Below are positions 50,306 to 50,586 of a stretch of 50,586 nt of DNA, piece by piece. Numbering within the stretch: position 1 is the stretch's first letter; each line of letters starts with the position of its first letter. Under the pieces are notes generated by a model. The model had not been told where the DNA came from. It worked only from the letters and a program-made list of their open reading frames with translations, and searched no databases. The stretch comes from Peribacillus psychrosaccharolyticus ATCC 23296 (GTDB taxonomy: Bacteria; Bacillota; Bacilli; Bacillales; DSM-1321): contig NZ_AJTN02000185.1 of NCBI RefSeq assembly GCF_000305495.1, positions 1-50,586 of the forward strand. Reading direction: 5' to 3'. Position numbers and translations under genes: made by a program.

Positions 50306-50333
50306 TTGACAAATTTGTGAATTATACTAAAAT
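50306..50333 (+). promoter_or_regulatory. Sigma-A promoter of the last gene
   Basis: A perfect -35 TTGACA (50306-50311) and a -10 TAAAAT (50328-50333) are spaced by 16 nt, 27 nt before the start codon. Confidence 0.7.
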
Positions 50334-50359
50334 TAACTATATAAGGAGATGATTTGTAA

Positions 50360-50586
50360 ATGGAACAATACAAACTACTTAACTTTGTCCGTATCTTTGC
50401 AATGATTGGTTGTACAATAGGTGGAATTATATTTATTATTAGTTTGTTTGAAACCGGTTACAACGATAACCATCTTTTAACATTTGCTGCGATAGCTATA
50501 GTATTTAACTCGATGCTAGTATTTGGAGTGGGCTTGTTCTTTACTATCACTGAGGAACTCATTACCAAAACACGAAGAGTAAAATC
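50360..50586 (+). CDS. Small membrane protein, 5' part only
   Basis: The ATG follows ATAAGGAGATGATTTGTAA. The 75 visible codons encode two membrane helices (IFAMIGCTIGGIIFIISLF and LTFAAIAIVFNSMLVFGVGLFF) with a short polar loop and a basic end (KTRRVK). The gene runs off the window. I do not recognise the family. Confidence 0.65.
   Translation, partial: MEQYKLLNFVRIFAMIGCTIGGIIFIISLFETGYNDNHLLTFAAIAIVFNSMLVFGVGLFFTITEELITKTRRVK

Noticed and set aside
1-50586. CRISPR array, insertion sequence, prophage, tRNA or rRNA
   Set aside because: I found no repeat-spacer pattern, transposase, integrase, phage structural gene or tRNA/rRNA-like sequence on either strand.

Overview
The window is low-GC, gene-dense DNA with Bacillus-type Shine-Dalgarno sequences, intrinsic terminators and gene families typical of Bacillaceae: AmtB/GlnK, a yceCDEFGH-type tellurite-resistance (Ter) locus, LnrJKLMN-type linearmycin-resistance genes and NreABC-type nitrate regulation. 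I infer a Bacillus, Neobacillus or Cytobacillus-like chromosome and cannot name the species. I see no tRNA, rRNA, CRISPR array, transposase or phage gene.

Layout. 1-1270 holds the end of a 3D-domain cell-wall protein and a ketopantoate reductase. 1277-11515, all on the minus strand, is a nitrate-respiration or assimilation island. It encodes a multi-helix cytochrome b-like protein with a cysteine-rich tail, a NasC/NapA-like molybdopterin reductase, a four-cluster ferredoxin, a Tat-exported Rieske protein, three small proteins, a NarK transporter fused to a PAS domain, and a regulatory set of two histidine kinases, one NreC-like regulator and an NreA-like GAF protein. Paired GC-rich palindromes lie upstream of the first gene. 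11741-13835 holds succinate-semialdehyde dehydrogenase and a tandem CMD/AhpD-like protein. 14098-15693 is an SDR gene and a TetR gene, each preceded by the same palindromic operator. 15783-20173 holds a CoA-transferase/hydrolase, a LytTR regulator, a small FbpA-like protein, GlnK and AmtB.

20512-33674 is a complete Ter stress locus: a TerD-zinc ribbon-TerB fusion, three TerD proteins, TerC, TelA, YceG, and a nucleoside-like biosynthetic set (HAD, StiP/PRTase-PELOTA, PRTase-TRSP, TIM-barrel C-C lyase, ATP-grasp). An ECF-sigma-type promoter precedes yceG. 33929-37841 is a PadR regulator with a heterodimeric ABC exporter. 39542-44852 is lnrJKLMN, with a one-base homopolymer frameshift in lnrN. 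45084-50586 holds aspartokinase III, an EamA transporter, a methyltransferase, an OppBC-like permease pair and the start of a small membrane protein.

The most interesting unexplained element is in the 38.0-38.3 kb gap. A perfect Rex-type operator overlaps a promoter, followed by about 138 nt able to fold into a long stem that displays two C-rich tracts and ends in a terminator. One C-rich tract is a 10-nt perfect complement to the Shine-Dalgarno regions of both the nitrate-island lead gene and amtB. This suggests a redox-controlled small RNA of the RoxS/FsrA functional type that connects NADH status to nitrate and ammonium metabolism.
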